From NCBI RefSeq assembly GCF_018398335.1, contig NZ_JAHBRX010000001.1, positions 1,054,001-1,118,000 on the forward strand: 64,000 nt of DNA. The letters are read 5' to 3'. The notes beneath the pieces were generated by a model. It saw only the letters and a list, made by a program, of their open reading frames with translations. It ran no database searches and was not told the origin of the DNA. Position numbers and translations under genes: made by a program. The DNA is from Chelatococcus sp. HY11 (GTDB lineage: Bacteria > Pseudomonadota > Alphaproteobacteria > Rhizobiales > Beijerinckiaceae). Positions 19,241-29,877 of the stretch are shown here, piece after piece (within the stretch, counting starts at the first letter, position 1; each line of letters begins with the position of its first letter).

Positions 19241-19717
19241 TTAGACCGAGGCCGGCAGCGGTCCGCCCTTGCCGTAGAGGCTTGCCGCCCGCGCGACGAA
19301 CGCGTCAGCGAAACGCGCGAACGCCTTGTCGAACAGCGCGCCCATCAGAAGCTTCAAGGCGAAGCTCTTGAATTCGTAGGTGATGTAGAACTCGACCGTG
19401 CAACCGCCACCCTCAATGGGACGAAAGCTCCAGCGATTTTCGAGATAGCGGAACGGGCCGTCGACATATTCCACGAGTATCTTCAGCCGCGGGCGATCAA
19501 GCGTCACCCGACTCGTAAAATTCTCCCGGATTGACTTGTAACCAACGCCCATGTCGGCCACGAGGGTCTCGACTCCCTCCCCGCTCTGGGAGCGTCGGCG
19601 AATTTTCAGACTCTCGCAAAGAGGCAGGAACTCGGGATAGCGCTCCACGTCCGCCACCAGGGCGAACATGGCCTCCGGCGGCTGCGGGACGGTACGGGTG
19701 TCACGAAACGAAGGCAT
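19241..19717 (-). CDS. COQ10/RatA-type START-domain protein, ubiquinone-binding
   Basis: A 158-residue polyketide cyclase/START-like protein. Family members (COQ10, RatA) bind ubiquinone or its intermediates and are needed for respiratory efficiency. Visible signatures are the N-terminal TRTVPQPPEAMFALVADVERYPEFLPLC, then FTSRVTLDRPRLKILVEY, GPFRYLENRWSF and the C-terminal amphipathic helix KLLMGALFDKAFARFADAF. It stands beside lipA on the same strand (77-base gap). In E. coli the homologue has been described both as an antitoxin-like translation inhibitor and as a CoQ chaperone; the latter fits alphaproteobacteria better. Confidence 0.88.
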   Translation of the reverse strand: MPSFRDTRTVPQPPEAMFALVADVERYPEFLPLCESLKIRRRSQSGEGVETLVADMGVGYKSIRENFTSRVTLDRPRLKILVEYVDGPFRYLENRWSFRPIEGGGCTVEFYITYEFKSFALKLLMGALFDKAFARFADAFVARAASLYGKGGPLPASV

Positions 19718-19794
19718 GGCGCGAACTTATGAATACGCGGTGCCGACGGCGCAAGTCCGAAGAACGGGCCGACCTCGATCCACGGGAATTTGCG

Positions 19795-20790
19795 TCACAG
19801 GCCAAGCTTGAGGGTCCGCGCCGCCTTCAATTGCTCGAAATCCTCGCCGGCGTGATGGGAGGAGCGCGTCAGTGGGCTCGACGACACCATCAGGAAGCCC
19901 TTGGCATAGGCCGTCGTCTCAAATGCCTTGAATTCGTCCGGCGTCACGAAGCGCAGCACGGGATGATGCTTCTTCGTAGGCTGCAGATACTGGCCGATGG
20001 TCATGAAATCCACCTCGGCCGAGCGGAGGTCGTCCATGAGCTGCAGAACCTCGTTCCGCTCCTCGCCAAGGCCGACCATGATTCCGGACTTGGTGAAGAT
20101 GGAGGGATCGAGCTCCTTGACCTGCTGCAGCAGCCGGATGGAATGGAAATAACGCGCGCCGGGACGCACCTTCAGATATTTGGAGGGAACGGTTTCCAGG
20201 TTGTGGTTGAACACATCCGGGCGGGCCGCGACCACGACCTCCAGGGCCCCCTTCTTGCGCAGGAAATCCGGCGTCAAGATCTCGATGGTCGTCTTGGGCG
20301 AGCGCGCCCGGATCGCCCTGATGACCGCTGCGAAATGCGCGGCGCCACCGTCCGCCAGGTCGTCGCGGTCGACTGATGTGATGACCACGTGGGTCAGGCC
20401 GAGCTTCTCGACGGCGGTCGCGACGCTTTCGGGCTCGTTGGGATCGAGCGACTGCGGCAAGCCGGTCTTCACGTTGCAGAAGGCGCAGGCCCGCGTGCAG
20501 GTGTCGCCCATGATCATGAAGGTGGCGTGCTTCTTTTCCCAGCACTCGCCGATGTTCGGGCAACCCGCTTCCTCGCAGACCGTCACGAGCTTGTTGTCAC
20601 GGACGATGCGGTGGGTTTCCGCCCATTTCGGGGAGCCCGGCGCCTTGACACGGATCCATTCCGGCTTACGCAGCACCGGCTGGTCGGGGCGGTGCGCTTT
20701 TTCCGGATGGCGTTTCGCCTCGACATCGCCCGACGCACCGAGCTTGGCGCGACGATCCTTGCCGTTGATGAGATCCAGTACTACCGCCAT
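19795..20790 (-). CDS. lipA: Lipoyl synthase LipA
   Basis: A radical-SAM enzyme that inserts two sulfurs into protein-bound octanoate to make the lipoyl cofactor. The 331 residues show the auxiliary cluster ligands Cys72, Cys77 and Cys83, the radical-SAM triad Cys98-X3-Cys102-X2-Cys105, and the C-terminal RSSHHAGE Ser that completes the auxiliary cluster. The cofactor it makes is used by the lipoyl domains of PdhB and PdhC encoded 5-8 kb away in this window. It is divergent from the acyltransferase pair. Confidence 0.98.
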   Translation of the reverse strand: MAVVLDLINGKDRRAKLGASGDVEAKRHPEKAHRPDQPVLRKPEWIRVKAPGSPKWAETHRIVRDNKLVTVCEEAGCPNIGECWEKKHATFMIMGDTCTRACAFCNVKTGLPQSLDPNEPESVATAVEKLGLTHVVITSVDRDDLADGGAAHFAAVIRAIRARSPKTTIEILTPDFLRKKGALEVVVAARPDVFNHNLETVPSKYLKVRPGARYFHSIRLLQQVKELDPSIFTKSGIMVGLGEERNEVLQLMDDLRSAEVDFMTIGQYLQPTKKHHPVLRFVTPDEFKAFETTAYAKGFLMVSSSPLTRSSHHAGEDFEQLKAARTLKLGL

Positions 20791-20938
20791 GGGAGGCTCC
20801 GCTCTGCGTCACGCACGCACCGACCGTCCCTACATATAGAGCTTGGCCGTCCGTCACAAGGAAGGTCGGTTCACAGTTGGCATGTATCCTGCGCGGGCCC
20901 TGTCGAATTGGCTCATGATGTCCCAAGGGCAGGAACGA

Positions 20939-22084
20939 ATGTCCCCTATTGCGACGGTATCGAACGGCCTGGCCCGTGGCCGGGACAATTTCCTGTCGTT
21001 ACGGCACATTCTTGCGGGTTGCGTGCTCGTGAGCCATGCCTTTTTCGTGTTCCGCGGCGCCGACGTGCGCGAACCGCTCCTTGATGAAACGGGCCTCGAT
21101 CTCGGCCAGCATGCGGTGAACCTGTTTTTCGCGCTCTCCGGCTTTCTCGTGGTGCAGAGCCTGGAACGGCGAGGCGTCAAGGCCTATGCGCGCGCTCGTG
21201 CGCTGCGCCTGCTGCCGGGCCTGGTCATGGCGACGCTCTTCACCGCGTTCGTCATCGGGCCGATTGTCACCTCCCTGCCGCTCGGCGCCTATCTCCGCGA
21301 CAGCGCAACCTGGCGCTTCCTTGTCGATATCGTTCCGCGTTTCAATGGTCATGCGACTCTGCCCGGCGTGTTTGAGGACCAGCCGGCGAACGAGGCGATG
21401 ATCACCATCTGGACGATTAAGTATGAGATCGCGTGCTACGCCCTTCTGGCCATCGGCGGGTTTGCCCTGCTGAGGCGCCGTCCGGCGATTGTGCTCGCGG
21501 CTTGCGCGCTCGGTTTCGCGCTGATGAGCCTGCCCTCGCGGATCGTCCTGCCGGATGCGGTCCACTCTTTCGCCCGGCTCGGCATGTGCTTCGCGTTCGG
21601 TGTCGGCGCATGGCTTTATCGTCGCCAGATGCCGCTCGACGGCCGCTTCGTTATCGGCGGCGTCCTGTTGTCGTTGGCGCTTGCCCGTACGACGTTCGGC
21701 CTCCCTGTCATGATCCTCGCGGAATGCTATGGGGCGCTTTGGCTTGCCTTTCTTCCGACAGCCTGGCCGGGCGGGGCGCTTTCCATCGTTGGGTCGGAGA
21801 TGGCTGGCGGGCCCGGTCTGGTCAAGGCGCCGCTGGCGCTTCTGGCCGGTGCCGATTTCTCCTACGGCATCTACCTTTACGGCTTTCCCCTCGAACAGGC
21901 GATCTTCCAGTTTCTCCAACCCTCGAGCCCCTGGCTTCTTATCGTCCAAGTTCTGCCAGTCGTTCTGATCGTGGCCCTGGGATCGTGGCTGCTGGTTGAG
22001 AAGCCGGCTCTCGCGTTGAAATCCAGACGCGCCGTCGGCGAGCTGCCGCAGAGCGCGCCCGTTGCTGAAGGCCAGACGTCATGA
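20939..22084 (+). CDS. Acyltransferase family 3 membrane protein (first of a pair)
   Basis: A 381-residue polytopic membrane protein of the acyltransferase-3 (OafA/OpgC/NodX-like) family, which O-acylates cell-surface or extracellular glycans. Near the N-terminus it has LRHILAGCVLVSHAFFVF with the conserved His, then NLFFALSGFLVVQSL and KARALRLLPGL-type basic patches, followed by about nine more hydrophobic segments. Of several possible starts, the ATG at 20939 has AGGA 7 bases upstream. It overlaps the next acyltransferase gene by four bases (ATGA), so the two are translationally coupled. The glycan substrate is unknown. Confidence 0.85.
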   Translation: MSPIATVSNGLARGRDNFLSLRHILAGCVLVSHAFFVFRGADVREPLLDETGLDLGQHAVNLFFALSGFLVVQSLERRGVKAYARARALRLLPGLVMATLFTAFVIGPIVTSLPLGAYLRDSATWRFLVDIVPRFNGHATLPGVFEDQPANEAMITIWTIKYEIACYALLAIGGFALLRRRPAIVLAACALGFALMSLPSRIVLPDAVHSFARLGMCFAFGVGAWLYRRQMPLDGRFVIGGVLLSLALARTTFGLPVMILAECYGALWLAFLPTAWPGGALSIVGSEMAGGPGLVKAPLALLAGADFSYGIYLYGFPLEQAIFQFLQPSSPWLLIVQVLPVVLIVALGSWLLVEKPALALKSRRAVGELPQSAPVAEGQTS

Positions 22085-23277
22085 GCCGGGAGGCGCCGCA
22101 GATCGTCGTTCTCGACAGCTGGCGCGGCGTATTCGCGCTCGCCGTCGCGCTGCTTCACGCGCCGGTGCCTTTCCTTGGCGACGAGACAGTGTTCGTGCAG
22201 TCGCTTTATCTGGCGGTCGACTTCTTCCTCGTACTGTCTGGCTTCGTAATCGCCATGAACTACGAGCGGCGGCTGTCGACGCCGCGCGCGGTGACGCGCT
22301 TCGCGTGGCGACGCTTCTGGCGCCTTTACCCTCTGCACATCACCACGCTTGCGATATTCGGCGTCATGGTACTCGTGATGCAGCGGGCCGGCGCGAGTGG
22401 AAGCGGCAACCAGGCGACTGCCTCATTGGGCGATTTCCTGCGCATGGCCGCATTGCTCCATGCGCTTGGCACCACCGCTGTCGATGTCTTCAACTGGCCG
22501 AGCTGGAGCATTTCGGCCGAGATCTGGAGCTATCTGGTTTTCGCGGTGGTCGTGCTCGCGGCCGGACGCCGCGATCGCCTGCGCATCGGCCTCTATATCG
22601 TGCTCAGCGGCATTGGCCTCGCGCTTGTTTTGGCGATGCCCGCCGATCCCGGTCGCTACACCTTCCTGTCGGTCACGGGACTTGGCATTGGTCGGGGGCT
22701 GTTCGGATTTTTCGTCGGAGCGCTGGCGTGGCGCCTGTTTGAGGCCACGCGCCGTGCCCCCCTCTGGGAAGCTCCCGGGGCGATGAGCTTCGCTGAAATC
22801 GCGCTGGTCGCTCTTCTCCTGACGGGGCTTGCCCTGATCGACAACACGACCCCGGCCGTGTTCGCGATCGTCGGCCTGTTTCCCTTGATGGTGATCGTGT
22901 TCGCCCATCAAGGCGGGATCATTTCGCGGATCCTGAAGGCCCCGGCGCTGGTCGGTCTTGGCACTCTGTCCTACGGAATCTACCTCTGGCATCTCATCGT
23001 CGCCAAGGGCATGGGCTGGGTGGTCTACCGGCCCCTGAGCGCGATGCTCGAGGCCGGCGGCCAGTCCGCTTTCGTGAGAGCTTTGGCCGCGCATGGTCTG
23101 CTGGCGGCTTATCTCGGTGGCACGGTGGTCGCCGCCGCCCTCTCCTATCGGTTGATCGAGCGGCCTCTGCGCGAGTGGTCGCGCCGGGCGGAGCCGGCCG
23201 CCCTCGCGGCCCCGGGCGGCGCAGGCGATTTGCGATCCACCGATCTACCTGCCACCGACCTGCCCGCCACCCAATAA
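22081..23277 (+). CDS. Acyltransferase family 3 membrane protein (second of a pair)
   Basis: A 398-residue polytopic acyltransferase-3 protein. It begins VVLDSWRGVFALAVALLHAPV (catalytic His of the family), then AVDFFLVLSGFVIAMNYERR and FAWRRFWRLYPLH, with about ten hydrophobic segments and a basic, Ala/Pro-rich C-terminal tail. It differs clearly in sequence from the upstream paralogue, so this is not a recent duplication. The two may modify two positions of one glycan or act together. The overlap with the upstream stop makes a shared transcript nearly certain. The substrate cannot be told from the sequence. Confidence 0.87.
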   Translation: MSREAPQIVVLDSWRGVFALAVALLHAPVPFLGDETVFVQSLYLAVDFFLVLSGFVIAMNYERRLSTPRAVTRFAWRRFWRLYPLHITTLAIFGVMVLVMQRAGASGSGNQATASLGDFLRMAALLHALGTTAVDVFNWPSWSISAEIWSYLVFAVVVLAAGRRDRLRIGLYIVLSGIGLALVLAMPADPGRYTFLSVTGLGIGRGLFGFFVGALAWRLFEATRRAPLWEAPGAMSFAEIALVALLLTGLALIDNTTPAVFAIVGLFPLMVIVFAHQGGIISRILKAPALVGLGTLSYGIYLWHLIVAKGMGWVVYRPLSAMLEAGGQSAFVRALAAHGLLAAYLGGTVVAAALSYRLIERPLREWSRRAEPAALAAPGGAGDLRSTDLPATDLPATQ

Positions 23278-23287
23278 CGATCTCAGC

Positions 23288-23542
23288 TCATCGCTTCTGG
23301 AAGAGCCCAAGGATAAAGAGCAGGACTACGGCGCCGACGGTCGAAACGACAAGGCTCGGCCAGAACCCCGCGCTGGTCGGCATGAGATTGAGGGCGCTGA
23401 GAACGAAAGGACCGATAAGCGCCCCGATGAGGCCGACGATGAGATTGGTGAAAAGCCCGTGGCTCCGGCTCATGACCTTTTCGGCGATATAACCGGCCAG
23501 AATCCCGACGATAATCGCCCCGATGATGCCAACACCCTGCAT
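23288..23542 (-). CDS. GlsB/YeaQ/YmgE family stress-response membrane protein
   Basis: An 84-residue, almost wholly hydrophobic inner-membrane protein with three predicted helices: VGIIGAIIVGILAGYIAEKV, LFTNLIVGLIGALIGPFVL and PSLVVSTVGAVVLLFILGLF. The short loops are rich in basic and Gly residues. This is the transglycosylase-associated (YeaQ/GlsB) family, found widely in stress regulons and of unknown biochemical role. The start at 23542 (MQGVGI) is where homologues begin; an upstream in-frame start would add 16 non-conserved residues. An EcfG-type promoter lies 47 bases upstream. Confidence 0.9.
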   Translation of the reverse strand: MQGVGIIGAIIVGILAGYIAEKVMSRSHGLFTNLIVGLIGALIGPFVLSALNLMPTSAGFWPSLVVSTVGAVVLLFILGLFQKR

Positions 23543-23589
23543 GTTTCCAGCCTCTTGATACGCGCCCGTCCTGTCGACGGCGAGAAACA

Positions 23590-23614
23590 AACGCTAGCAG
23601 AGCTGAACAGTTCC
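23590..23614 (-). promoter_or_regulatory. Candidate EcfG-type promoter of the GlsB-family gene
   Basis: On the minus strand GGAAC (23614-23610), 16 bases, CGTT (23593-23590). The spacing is the same as at 5316 and 6441. It ends 47 bases before the ATG at 23542. Confidence 0.7.
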
Positions 23615-23685
23615 GCTCAAGCCTGGAAAGAGGATGGAAAAGGGCAATTCCGACAGCCACTGTCACGGCCGTGCAGCACGGCAGC

Positions 23686-23934
23686 CTAGCCCGCTCCTCG
23701 CCTTTTCAGATAGAGCGACAGTGTCACGATGAGCGCCGCCACGACGACAGCGACGAGCGGGCTCACGTAAGGCCCGAGCGGAGCCTCAATGGCGAGCCAC
23801 GTCACGCCGACGCCGACAACGGCACCGACGAGCGGCAGCACCAGCCGCCATGGCCAGGGCGTCGCACGGCCATAGATCACACCGGTTCCGGCGACGGCAA
23901 CCAGCACAGTCAGCAGTGGCAGCCAGTCAGCCAT
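23686..23934 (-). CDS. Small hypothetical membrane protein
   Basis: An 82-residue protein with three hydrophobic stretches (WLPLLTVLVAVAGTGVIY, WRLVLPLVGAVVGVGVTWLA, VSPLVAVVVAALIVTLSLYL) and a basic end (KRRGAG). I do not recognise a named family. It starts 40 bases after the lpdA stop on the same strand, so it may be read through from the pdh-lpd transcript. No clear Shine-Dalgarno is seen; ATG 23934, GTG 23937 and TTG 23940 are all possible. Composition is like the neighbours. Probably real, function unknown. Confidence 0.6.
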   Translation of the reverse strand: MADWLPLLTVLVAVAGTGVIYGRATPWPWRLVLPLVGAVVGVGVTWLAIEAPLGPYVSPLVAVVVAALIVTLSLYLKRRGAG

Positions 23935-23974
23935 CACCAATCAGCTATCCTGGACCGCTCTCCACGACTGCTCA

Positions 23975-25414
23975 TCACGTGTGGATCACACGGCCATAGG
24001 CGTCCATGACGCTTTCGTGCATCATCTCAGAGAGGGTCGGATGCGGGAAGACGGAATTGATGAGCTCTTCCTCGGTCGTCTCCAGGTTCATGGCGATCAC
24101 GAAGCCCTGGATGAGTTCAGTCACTTCAGCGCCGATCATGTGAGCGCCGAGGAGTTTGCCTGTCTTCTTGTCGAAGATCGTCTTCACGAGGCCGTCTGGC
24201 TCGCCGAGCGCGATCGCCTTGCCGTTGCCGACGAATGGGAAGCGGCCGACGCGGATGTCGTGGCCAGCTTCCTTCGCCTTGGTTTCCGTCAGGCCGACGG
24301 AGGCGATCTGCGGGTGGCAGTAGGTGCAGCCCGGGATCATCAGCTTGTCCATGGCGTGCGGATCGAGGCCCTTGATGGCCTCGACGCAGGTGACGCCCTC
24401 ATGTTCGGCCTTGTGCGCCAGCATGGGCGGGCCGGCGACGTCACCGATCGCATAGATGCCGGCGACGGAGGTCTTGCCGAGGCCGTCGGTCTTGATCGTG
24501 CCGCGGTCGATGGTGACGCCGAGCGCCTCAAGCCCCAGGTTCTCGATATTGCCGACGACGCCCACCGCCGAGATGACCCGGTCGACGGTGAGGCTCTGCG
24601 TGCCGCCCTTGCCGTCGTCGATCGTGGCGGTGACACTATCAGCCTTCTTGTCGAGCTTGGTGACCTTGGCGCCGGTCATCACCTTGATGCCCTGCTTCTC
24701 GAAGCGCTTGCGCGCCAGCGCGGCGATCTCAGCATCTTCCACCGGCAGGATCTGCGGCAGCACCTCGACGACCGTCACCTCCGCGCCGAGCGTCCGGTAG
24801 AAGGAGGCGAATTCGATGCCGATGGCGCCGGAGCCGACGACCAGCAACGACTTCGGCATGGCTTCGGGAACCATCGCCTCGAAGTAGGTCCAGACCAGCT
24901 TGCCGTCAGGCTCGAGGCCCGGCAGCACGCGCGGACGTGCGCCCGTCGCCACGATGATATGCTTGGCCGCGTAAGTGCCGGCGCCCTTGGTGCCTTTTGG
25001 CGCGGCGGCCGTGCCCTCGCGCGGCTTGGCCGCGTCCTTCACGGTGACCTCGCCGGGCTTGGCGATGGTCGCCTGCCCCCAGATAACGTCGATCTTGTTC
25101 TTCTTCATGAGGAACGCGACGCCATTGTTGAGCTGGGTGGATACCCCGCGAGACCGCTTGACGACGGCCGCCGGGTCGGGGCGGATCGTGCCTTCGAGCA
25201 CCAGCCCGTAATCCTTGGCGTGGGTCGCGTAGTGATAGATTTCAGCCGAGCGCAGCAGCGCCTTGGTCGGAATGCAGCCCCAGTTGAGGCAGATGCCGCC
25301 GAGATGTTCGCGCTCTACCACGGCCGTCTTGAAGCCAAGCTGCGCGGCACGGATCGCGGCCACATAGCCGCCGGGACCGCCACCGATGACGATGATGTCG
25401 TATTGATCGGCCAT
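23975..25414 (-). CDS. lpdA: Dihydrolipoyl dehydrogenase (E3)
   Basis: An FAD flavoprotein that reoxidises dihydrolipoamide on the pyruvate dehydrogenase complex, passing electrons to NAD. The 479 residues contain the FAD-binding GGGPGGY (11-17), the redox disulfide Cys42/Cys47 in GGICLNWGCIPTK, the NAD-binding GSGAIGIEFASFY and the C-terminal HPTLSE that supplies the active-site His-Glu pair. An insert rich in Ala, Lys and Pro between about 150 and 170 is somewhat longer than usual. It is the last enzyme gene of pdhA-pdhB-pdhC-lpdA and follows pdhC across a 122-base gap filled with hairpins. Confidence 0.97.
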   Translation of the reverse strand: MADQYDIIVIGGGPGGYVAAIRAAQLGFKTAVVEREHLGGICLNWGCIPTKALLRSAEIYHYATHAKDYGLVLEGTIRPDPAAVVKRSRGVSTQLNNGVAFLMKKNKIDVIWGQATIAKPGEVTVKDAAKPREGTAAAPKGTKGAGTYAAKHIIVATGARPRVLPGLEPDGKLVWTYFEAMVPEAMPKSLLVVGSGAIGIEFASFYRTLGAEVTVVEVLPQILPVEDAEIAALARKRFEKQGIKVMTGAKVTKLDKKADSVTATIDDGKGGTQSLTVDRVISAVGVVGNIENLGLEALGVTIDRGTIKTDGLGKTSVAGIYAIGDVAGPPMLAHKAEHEGVTCVEAIKGLDPHAMDKLMIPGCTYCHPQIASVGLTETKAKEAGHDIRVGRFPFVGNGKAIALGEPDGLVKTIFDKKTGKLLGAHMIGAEVTELIQGFVIAMNLETTEEELINSVFPHPTLSEMMHESVMDAYGRVIHT

Positions 25415-25433
25415 TGACGCTCACTCTCTCTGT

Positions 25434-25519
25434 GATGACCGGGCTTATCGCCGCCGGTCATCGCGATCGAAAAGGCTGTGCCACAAAGTCTCGCGATGGC
25501 CGGGCCCACGCCCGGCCAT
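25434..25519. repeat. Two adjacent palindromic repeats between pdhC and lpdA
   Basis: GATGACCGG (25434-25442) pairs with CCGGTCATC (25454-25462). ATGGCCGGGC (25496-25505) pairs with GCCCGGCCAT (25510-25519) around a CCAC loop. Both stems are perfect. Similar GGCCGGG-based hairpins occur at 30341-30361 and, less perfectly, near 27062-27081, which suggests a dispersed REP-like family. In the pdh mRNA they could attenuate or stabilise expression between pdhC and lpdA. Confidence 0.6.
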
Positions 25520-25536
25520 GACGGCGTAACGCGGCG

Positions 25537-26937
25537 TTACACCAGCATTCCCATAGGGTTCTCGATTAGCTGCTTAAAGGCGGAGATGAGTTCGGCCCCG
25601 AGCGCGCCATCGACGGCGCGGTGGTCGGTCGACAAGGTCACGGTCATCACCGTGGCGATGGCCGGCGCATTGTTCTTCACCACCACACGCTTCTCGCCGG
25701 CGCCGACCGCGAGGATCGTCGCATGGGGCGGGTTGATGACGGCGGAGAAGTCCTTGATACCGAACATGCCGAGGTTGGACACGGCGGTCGAACCGCCCTG
25801 GTATTCCTCGGGCTTCAGCTTGCGGGTGCGGGCCCGCGCCGCATAGTCCTTCATCTCGTTGGAGATGGTGGACAGGGTCTTGGTTTCCGCCTTGCGCACG
25901 ACCGGCGTGATCAGCCCACCCGGGATCGCGACGGCCACGCCGACATCCGCATGCTTGTGACGCAGCATGGCGCTGTCGGTCCACGAGACATTGGCATCCG
26001 GCACGCGCATCAATGACACGGCAAGCGCCTTGATGACGAAGTCGTTGACCGAAACCTTGTAGGCCGGCTTGCCATCGCCGTCCTTCGGCGCTGCGGCGTT
26101 GATCTGCTCCCGCAAGGCGAGCAGCGCATCGAGCTCGCAATCGACCGACAGGTAGAAATGCGGGATCGTCTGCTTGGACTCCGTCAGGCGGCGCGCGATG
26201 GTCTTGCGCATCGAGTCATGCGGAATTTCCTCGAAGCTGCCGGGCTCGAACAGCCTCTTGACCTGCTCATCGGCCATGCCGGTCGCGAGCGGCGCGACAG
26301 CCGCCTTCGGCGTGGGCGTCGCGCTGGTGGCGGCCGCAGCGGCAGCCGGCGCGGCCTTGGCCGTGCCGCCGGCAAGGGCCGCCTTCACATCGCGTTCGAC
26401 AACACGACCATGCGGCCCGGATCCCTGGACCGCGGCGATGTCGATGCCGCCTTCCCGGGCAAGGCGCTTGGCGAGTGGCGAGGCGAACACTCGGCCCCCC
26501 TCACCCGCCGCCGGCTTTTGTGCCGGCTGGGCGCTTGCTATGGCCTGAGGCTCAGGCGCGGCCGTGGTTTGGGCCGGCTTGGCTTCGGTCGGCTTGGCCT
26601 GAGCGGGAGCTTCGGCCTTTGAAGCATCGCTCTTCGCTGGAGCAGCGGCGGTCTCGCCCTTGCCCGCGCCGGCGGCGACCGCCTTGGGGTCCTCGCCGTC
26701 GCTGGCGATGACCGCGATGAGCTCGTTCACCGGCACGTCGGCTGTACCTTCCGGCACGACGATCTTGGCGAGGATGCCCTCGTCGACAGCCTCGACCTCC
26801 ATGGTCGCTTTATCGGTCTCGATCTCAGCGAGGACATCGCCGGACGAAACCTTGTCGCCTTCCTTCTTAAGCCACTTGGTGAGGTTGCCCTTCTCCATCG
26901 TGGGCGACAATGCTGGCATCAGGATATTGGCGGGCAT
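25537..26937 (-). CDS. pdhC: Pyruvate dehydrogenase E2, dihydrolipoamide acetyltransferase
   Basis: The core acetyltransferase of the pyruvate dehydrogenase complex. The 466 residues run: one lipoyl domain with Lys43 in [11 protein letters not shown], a long Ala/Pro/Lys-rich linker (about 80-150), the peripheral-subunit-binding domain ([23 protein letters not shown]), a second Ala-rich linker, and the catalytic domain ending with [13 protein letters not shown] (active His and Asp). Single-lipoyl E2 is normal in Alphaproteobacteria, where E1-beta carries another lipoyl domain. 179 bases separate it from pdhB. Confidence 0.97.
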   Translation of the reverse strand: MPANILMPALSPTMEKGNLTKWLKKEGDKVSSGDVLAEIETDKATMEVEAVDEGILAKIVVPEGTADVPVNELIAVIASDGEDPKAVAAGAGKGETAAAPAKSDASKAEAPAQAKPTEAKPAQTTAAPEPQAIASAQPAQKPAAGEGGRVFASPLAKRLAREGGIDIAAVQGSGPHGRVVERDVKAALAGGTAKAAPAAAAAATSATPTPKAAVAPLATGMADEQVKRLFEPGSFEEIPHDSMRKTIARRLTESKQTIPHFYLSVDCELDALLALREQINAAAPKDGDGKPAYKVSVNDFVIKALAVSLMRVPDANVSWTDSAMLRHKHADVGVAVAIPGGLITPVVRKAETKTLSTISNEMKDYAARARTRKLKPEEYQGGSTAVSNLGMFGIKDFSAVINPPHATILAVGAGEKRVVVKNNAPAIATVMTVTLSTDHRAVDGALGAELISAFKQLIENPMGMLV

Positions 26938-27116
26938 GGTCGTTTCCTCAAAAACCAGTAGGCCGGCATGTCTCAGCGGTCATGTCTGCTGTCATGCACC
27001 CCAGCGCGGCCTCAAGAGGGTGGAGTAGCGCGAGCATTGTCAGGCGCCCTGCGGGCTCCCCACCCCGACCGAGGCCGGGATGGACGAAAGCGGGACGGGC
27101 GCGCCTGTCATGCGGC

Positions 27117-28538
<1,422 letters not shown>

Positions 28539-28625
28539 GGGCTGGACTTTCGCGAACGGTCTGAGGGCGCTTCGAGACGGCCGGCCGACGCGCATGCGCC
28601 GGGGCCAGACGGGATCCTCGACGGA

Positions 28626-29750
28626 CTACTTCAGGACATCTGTCCAGAGCTCGGACGGATCGGGCTCCGGGTCGTGGGTCGCGAAGTCTGCTGCCTCGTT
28701 GACGATTTCGCGCACCTGCGCGTCGATGGCCTTCAATTCGTCTTCCGGCACTTTCCAGTCGGTCAGGAGCCTGCGGCGTACCTGCTCGATCGGATCATGC
28801 TCCTCGCGCATCCGCTGCACTTCGTCCTTGGACCGGTATTTCGCCGGGTCGGACATGGAGTGGCCGCGATAGCGGTAGGTCTGCATTTCGAGGATGTAGG
28901 GGCCCTTGCCGGACCGAGCCCATTCCATGGCGCGCTCGCCGGCCGCCTTGACCGCGCGGACGTCCATGCCGTCCACCTGCTCGCCGGGAATATTGAAGGA
29001 GGAGCCGCGCTTCGAGAAATCCGTCTGGGCGGAGGAGCGCACCACCGAGGTGCCCATCGCATAGCGGTTGTTCTCGATAATGTAGATGACGGGCAACTTC
29101 CAGAGCTCCGCCATGTTGAAGCTCTCGTAGACTTGGCCCTGATTGGCCGCGCCGTCGCCGAAATAGGTCAGGCTGACGCGCTTTTCGTCACGATAGCGAT
29201 TGGCGAAGGCAAGCCCGGTGCCGAGCGACACCTGCGCGCCGACGATGCCATGGCCGCCGTAGAAGTTCTTCTCCTTGGAGAACATGTGCATCGAGCCACC
29301 CTTGCCCTTGGAGTAACCTCCACGGCGACCGGTGAGCTCGGCCATGACACCCTTGGCATCCATGCCGGCGGCCAGCATGTGGCCATGGTCACGATAGCCG
29401 GTGATGACCTGGTCGCCTTCCTTGGAGGCGGCCTGCATGCCGACGACGACGGCCTCCTGGCCGATGTAGAGATGGCAGAAGCCGCCGATGAGGCCCATGC
29501 CATACATCTGGCCGGCCTTTTCCTCGAAGCGGCGGATAAGGAGCATCTCGCGGAAGGCGGCGAGGTCCTGATCCTTGGTGAAATCTGCTGGAGACGTGGA
29601 GCCCGCCCTGGCGGAATTGCGCGCTGTGGCGGCTGTTTTCTTCGCCGGCGCCTTCGTGGCGCGGCTGCCGCGGCGGGAGCCGGCGGCGTCTGAGGTCACG
29701 GAGTCAATCTTGGCGTCCGAGCGCGAAGATTTTCGAGCAGCTAGGGACAT
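28626..29750 (-). CDS. pdhA: Pyruvate dehydrogenase E1 alpha subunit
   Basis: The alpha subunit that binds thiamine diphosphate and decarboxylates pyruvate. In 374 residues: a basic, Ala/Ser-rich N-terminal extension of about 50 residues, then REMLLIRRFEEKAGQMY, the phosphate-loop region GGHGIVGAQ and the ThDP motif GDGAANQGQ-to-NN. The C-terminal region carries RYRGHSMSDPAKYR. ATG 29750 has GGGAGG 6 bases upstream; ATG 29756 would be too close to it. First gene of the pdh operon, after a 143-base AT-rich gap that probably holds the promoter. Confidence 0.97.
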   Translation of the reverse strand: MSLAARKSSRSDAKIDSVTSDAAGSRRGSRATKAPAKKTAATARNSARAGSTSPADFTKDQDLAAFREMLLIRRFEEKAGQMYGMGLIGGFCHLYIGQEAVVVGMQAASKEGDQVITGYRDHGHMLAAGMDAKGVMAELTGRRGGYSKGKGGSMHMFSKEKNFYGGHGIVGAQVSLGTGLAFANRYRDEKRVSLTYFGDGAANQGQVYESFNMAELWKLPVIYIIENNRYAMGTSVVRSSAQTDFSKRGSSFNIPGEQVDGMDVRAVKAAGERAMEWARSGKGPYILEMQTYRYRGHSMSDPAKYRSKDEVQRMREEHDPIEQVRRRLLTDWKVPEDELKAIDAQVREIVNEAADFATHDPEPDPSELWTDVLK

Positions 29751-29877
29751 CAGCATCCTCCCGAAGCGAGTTCTTGAGAGAATATGTAACGTACCCCCGC
29801 GCTATTGGCGAGCCCCAAACCGCATAAATATTAGATACAACTGCAACTAACAGCCTGAAAACGCGCGGCTTTTTCAA

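Noticed and set aside
23981-25417. A 478-codon open frame opposite lpdA
   Set aside because: The minus strand encodes dihydrolipoyl dehydrogenase with all active-site motifs; the opposite frame has no recognisable domain.
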